From the NCBI GenBank assembly GCA_022749755.1, contig CM040451.1, forward strand, positions 3,858,871 to 3,922,870: a stretch of 64,000 bases of DNA. Direction: 5' to 3'. Origin of the DNA: Azadirachta indica. Its lineage: Eukaryota > Streptophyta > Magnoliopsida > Sapindales > Meliaceae. Both the position numbers and the translations under genes were made by a program. The notes under the pieces were generated by a model, which searched no databases, was not told where the DNA came from, and worked only from the letters and a program-made list of their open reading frames with translations. Below, in pieces: positions 60,613-64,000 of this stretch; position 1 is the first letter of the stretch; every line of letters starts with the position of its first letter.

Positions 60613-62484
60613 ATGGGTTCCGTCAAAGGCTTAGGGTTAGGGGAAGCGATTTCAACTGTCGGCCCGTCGGAAGTCGACGTGATCAAGTCTCTGGAGTTGG
60701 AAAAGTTGTTGGAAGATGAGAAATTGATTGAAAATGAGGAAGGAGCTGTGATAAGGGAGGAGGTGTTAGGAAGATTGGACGATATTATTAAGGAATGGGT
60801 GAAAAGGGTTATTGTTGATAAAGGAATATCAAATCCGCAACTGGTTGAATCAGCTAACGCCAAGCTCTTTACATTTGGTTCATATCGTTTGGGAGTACAT
60901 GGCCCTGGTGCAGACATTGATGCTCTGTGCGTTGGACCTCGGTATGTTACTAGACATGATGATTTCTTCGGCAAGCTTCACCGAATGCTTGAGGAAATTC
61001 CTGAAATACAGGATTTACAGTCTGTCCCTGATGCTCGTGTACCTGTCATCAAGTTTAAGTTTAATGGGGTTTCTGTGGATCTTCTCTATGCACAGTTGCA
61101 ACTGTGGGTGATTCCTGAGGATTTGGATATTTTACAAGACTCATTGTTGCAGGATGTTGATGAGCAGACTGTTTGTAGTCTTAATGGATGCAGGGTTACT
61201 GATAGGATTTTGCGTTTGGTCCCTAATATTAAGAATTTCCGAACCACGTTGAGATGTCTGAAATATTGGGCAAAGAGAAGGGGGATTTATTCCAATGTGA
61301 TGGGGTTTCTTGGCGGTATCAACTGGGCATTGCTTGTTGCTAGAATCTGTCAGCTCTACCCGAATGCTCTGCCTAATGTTCTGGTTTGTCGATTCTTCAA
61401 GATTTTTTCACAATGGAAGTGGCCTAATCCTGTTATGTTATGTCCAATTCAACATCTGCCAATGGGACATCCTGTTTGGGATCCGAGAAGGAATGTAAGA
61501 GACGGGAAACATCTGATGCCGATAATAACTCCTTCGTATCCCTGCATGAACTCCAGCTACAATGTTTCATCCAGTACATTGTGCATTATCCAAGAAGAAT
61601 TTCAACATGCAAGTCAAATGTGCGAGGAGATTGAGGCAAACAGAAGAAGTTGGATTAGCCTTTTCGAGCCCTTCCATTTCTTTGAAGCCTTCAAGAACTA
61701 CCTGCAAATACACATAACTGCTAAGAATGCTGCTGATTTGAGACAGTGGAAAGGCTGGGTTGAATCAAGACTTCGTCAGCTTACTCTTAAGATTGAGAGG
61801 GACATGCATGGTGTGCTTCAGTGCCGTCTACACCCTGGTGATTTTTCAGAGAAATGTAAACCACTCCATTGTTTTTACTTCATGGGGATAAGGCGAAGAC
61901 AGGGAGTTTGTCCTGAAGAAGGTGAACAATTTGATATGAGATCGACTGTCGAAGAATTTAAGAGCACTGTGGAGATGTACAACTGTTTGAAACCAGGAAT
62001 GAAAGTTCACATATCTCATTTAAGATACAAAAACATTCCTGATTTTGTCTTTCCTGGAGGAGTTCGGCCCCGTAAAAGTCTTAATTGGAAGAAGCGAAAA
62101 CAGGGTGAAGCAAATGCAGGCAGTGGTAATAAGAGACAGAGAACAGTTGAAGATGCACAATTGGAGGAAAAAGCAAGATGTTATCATCAGGATTCCTCGC
62201 ACAGTGATGTTTCTCTCAGATGTAATCCATCAATGGAGCTTCCATCATCATGCAAGGAAAGCATCCCGAAAGAAGTAGATGATGTGAGATCAGTAGTGAG
62301 TGAATCCCAAAAGTTTGGCGACGGGAAACTCTCAAATGTGAATGTGAGAGCAACAGTTGCAGCAGCATTAGCAAGTTTAGAAGAGCTTGAGCCTGCGGAC
62401 CTTACAGCACCATGCTTCAGTACTCCATTCACACCACCTCAAAAGCCAATTATAAAGCTCCAATTTACTTCTCTCGTGAAGTAA
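60613..62484 (+). CDS. Canonical nuclear poly(A) polymerase, intronless, copy 3
   Basis: A single-exon frame of 623 residues with a complete catalytic triad (FGSYRLGVHGPGADIDALC and FNGVSVDLLYA) and all core blocks, including LKYWAKRRGIYSNVMGFLGG. It is closest to copy 2 (about 16 residue differences by eye, among them S6G, N22D and several in the last 160 residues). Its 3' flank resembles copy 1 (to about 62785) more than copy 2, because copy 2 has an LTR insertion there. Leader and promoter are conserved. It is transcribed away from copy 2. Nothing in the frame suggests decay. Confidence 0.93.
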   Translation: MGSVKGLGLGEAISTVGPSEVDVIKSLELEKLLEDEKLIENEEGAVIREEVLGRLDDIIKEWVKRVIVDKGISNPQLVESANAKLFTFGSYRLGVHGPGADIDALCVGPRYVTRHDDFFGKLHRMLEEIPEIQDLQSVPDARVPVIKFKFNGVSVDLLYAQLQLWVIPEDLDILQDSLLQDVDEQTVCSLNGCRVTDRILRLVPNIKNFRTTLRCLKYWAKRRGIYSNVMGFLGGINWALLVARICQLYPNALPNVLVCRFFKIFSQWKWPNPVMLCPIQHLPMGHPVWDPRRNVRDGKHLMPIITPSYPCMNSSYNVSSSTLCIIQEEFQHASQMCEEIEANRRSWISLFEPFHFFEAFKNYLQIHITAKNAADLRQWKGWVESRLRQLTLKIERDMHGVLQCRLHPGDFSEKCKPLHCFYFMGIRRRQGVCPEEGEQFDMRSTVEEFKSTVEMYNCLKPGMKVHISHLRYKNIPDFVFPGGVRPRKSLNWKKRKQGEANAGSGNKRQRTVEDAQLEEKARCYHQDSSHSDVSLRCNPSMELPSSCKESIPKEVDDVRSVVSESQKFGDGKLSNVNVRATVAAALASLEELEPADLTAPCFSTPFTPPQKPIIKLQFTSLVK

Positions 62485-63540
62485 AAATGGCAACAAGGGC
62501 AACATTCTTTTGTGTAACATTTAATTGTGATTGTGACTGTAAATGATGATGATCTGATCATGTGATCATATTGTATGAGTTAATACCTCGAAATAGTTGC
62601 AGTAATATATATGTATATATATACATATTGACGAAGTCATTCATTTCATTTCAACTGTCAATTTTTCGTTTCATCTTTTTAAGTTATTTTTTATTTACAA
62701 AATGTTCGTTTAGCTTGAGCCCACGAATCACCATTCATTACATTTATCCTCAGCAACACATGTATATTTAATCACTAAGGATGATGTATTTAGTATTGTT
62801 ATTAATTAGTATTTTTATGAAAATGAAAATCGTATTTTCTGATAATTCCAAAGTTTAAGAATGATTTTAGGGGTTTTTTTTTTTTGAAAAATTGTATTTT
62901 TGAAACAAGAATTATAAAAGAGTTTGGCAGAATAATGTTAGAGAAAGGAATTTCAATAATTTCATATATTAATCATTTTGAGTAAATAAATTAATTTGAT
63001 TAATTTAAATTTGTTTTCTTAAAAGATTTAGATTTTAGTATTGCTAAACGTCCCTAATAAAAGAAAATAAAATAATACATTATATTACCGCCAATATCAT
63101 TTCAATATATATTATTTAATTTTTGAATATCTCTTATCATTCTGTATTAAAATAAATTATTTTTAGTATTTAAATTATGGTAATAATAAACTATGAAATA
63201 TAGTTTAGTCTTATTTTTTAGAATAAAAATAAATTAAAAAAAAACTCTATTAAGAATTGATATTTACTAAATTGTAGAATTAAATGAAAACCAACAATAC
63301 AAAACATGCCCAGAATGCATTGCTAGCACTACTATTTAACAAAAAGCCTCCCATCTAAAACTTCACAAAATTATGGTTGAAAATTAATTGGGAAATCTTT
63401 ATTCTATTATCAAATAGTTTGAAGAGAATCTGAAGGCTTTAACAGGTACACAAAATCTGCCTAAAAAAGGGTACAACTGTGATCAATAATTTGGATATTC
63501 AAATAATAAAGAAATTGTAATCTCATTCATTCATATGTGC

Positions 63541-63580
<40 letters not shown>

Positions 63581-63760
63581 AAAATCATCAATTCATACAT
63601 GACCAAATAACCCACTATCTATCTCAATACATGCATGGGAAAGCAAAGATGGATCGCATCCCATCCCATTTTAGCTGAAAACGAGCCGCGCAAATCAAGT
63701 ATATGTAAATGAAACTGAACTAGAATGCAATCTCACAAGGTGCATGAAACGTTCTTCCAC
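62485..63760. other. PAP copy 3 3' flank and AT-rich intergenic DNA
   Basis: The segment to about 62785 is shared with PAP copy 1. Beyond that the sequence is AT-rich with a TA microsatellite (63545-63578) and no recognised gene. The stretch from about 63600 may be the 3' untranslated region of a minus-strand gene at the right edge. Confidence 0.45.
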
Positions 63761-63769
63761 GGCATATAG

Positions 63770-64000
63770 CTTCTAGGTTTTCTCCGGCGTAAGAACAAAG
63801 TGGTGAAACCTCCACACCTGAGTTCCAAGAGCAAGCATGTGTCAAGTACTGAGAACAATATAGAATTCTTATGTAGCTACTTTTTATTATTGTAAAGAGA
63901 CAAAGAAGATGAGAGGGGGGAATTGAATAATGAGTTTCTCTCTCTCCTAATCCATTTTTAGGAATACTTCTCCAGATCTGTTCTTTGACATGATTTTTTA
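63770..64000 (-). other. Possible last exon of a minus-strand gene running off the window
   Basis: On the minus strand, AACTCAG followed by GTGTGGAGGTTTCACC could be an acceptor and last exon encoding VWRFHHFVLTPEKT and a stop at about 63775. GC content is locally raised. I do not recognise the protein, and the rest of the gene would lie outside the window or in unassigned sequence, so this is tentative. Confidence 0.2.

Larger units (their letters stand above)
57366..62612. repeat. Right arm of the 5.2 kb inverted repeat
   Basis: This is the reverse complement of 48393-53570. It includes the truncated PAP (57430-57990, minus), a non-coding stretch and PAP copy 3 with its promoter. A 34-bp tandem duplication (TTCAAATTGATGATGTACAC at about 57830 and 57868) is private to this arm. 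Confidence 0.88.

Overview
This is a nuclear genome segment of a flowering plant, most likely a eudicot. The evidence is a very AT-rich background, GT-AG spliced genes with plant-type proteins (organelle-targeted PurH, mitochondrial bL12, plant UreD, a FAR1/FRS protein, plant-type A1 aspartyl proteases), and many plant-style repeats (MITE-like elements, a MULE, a probable solo LTR). I cannot name the species from sequence alone. Nothing bacterial, viral or CRISPR-like was seen.

Left part (about 4.4-25 kb): single-copy housekeeping genes with clear exon structure. In order they are urease accessory protein UreD (-), mitochondrial ribosomal protein bL12m (+), the bifunctional purine enzyme AICAR transformylase/IMP cyclohydrolase (-, 11 exons), a FAR1/FHY3-family protein (-) whose C-terminus is built from five consecutive 69-nt exons, and a single-exon canonical poly(A) polymerase (PAP copy 1, -).

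Middle part (about 25.4-42.2 kb): a roughly 8 kb tandem duplication, each unit carrying one three-exon A1 aspartyl protease (30.2-32.1 kb and 39.1-41.0 kb). The second protease has an intact reading frame, but its second active-site motif is DSR instead of DSG. A 71-bp piece of PAP coding sequence lies at the junction of the two units, and a PAP 5'-region fragment lies just right of unit 2, so PAP and protease segments appear to have been shuffled together.

Right part (about 43-63 kb): a decayed MuDR-like transposon with its catalytic core deleted, then two nearly identical intronless PAP genes (copies 2 and 3) that form the outer parts of an inverted repeat. Its arms are about 5.2 kb (48.4-53.6 and 57.4-62.6 kb) and its spacer about 3.8 kb. 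The inner ends of both arms hold the same truncated PAP 5' end. The spacer holds at least two further decayed copies of the PAP promoter/5' leader, both still with a TATA box. In total I see three complete PAP reading frames and at least six PAP-derived fragments.

The most interesting content is this recurrent amplification of a single-exon poly(A) polymerase together with its promoter. I see no clear evidence of a wholly new biological system. Exon boundaries were derived by hand from GT/AG sites and frame continuity; transcripts were not available.
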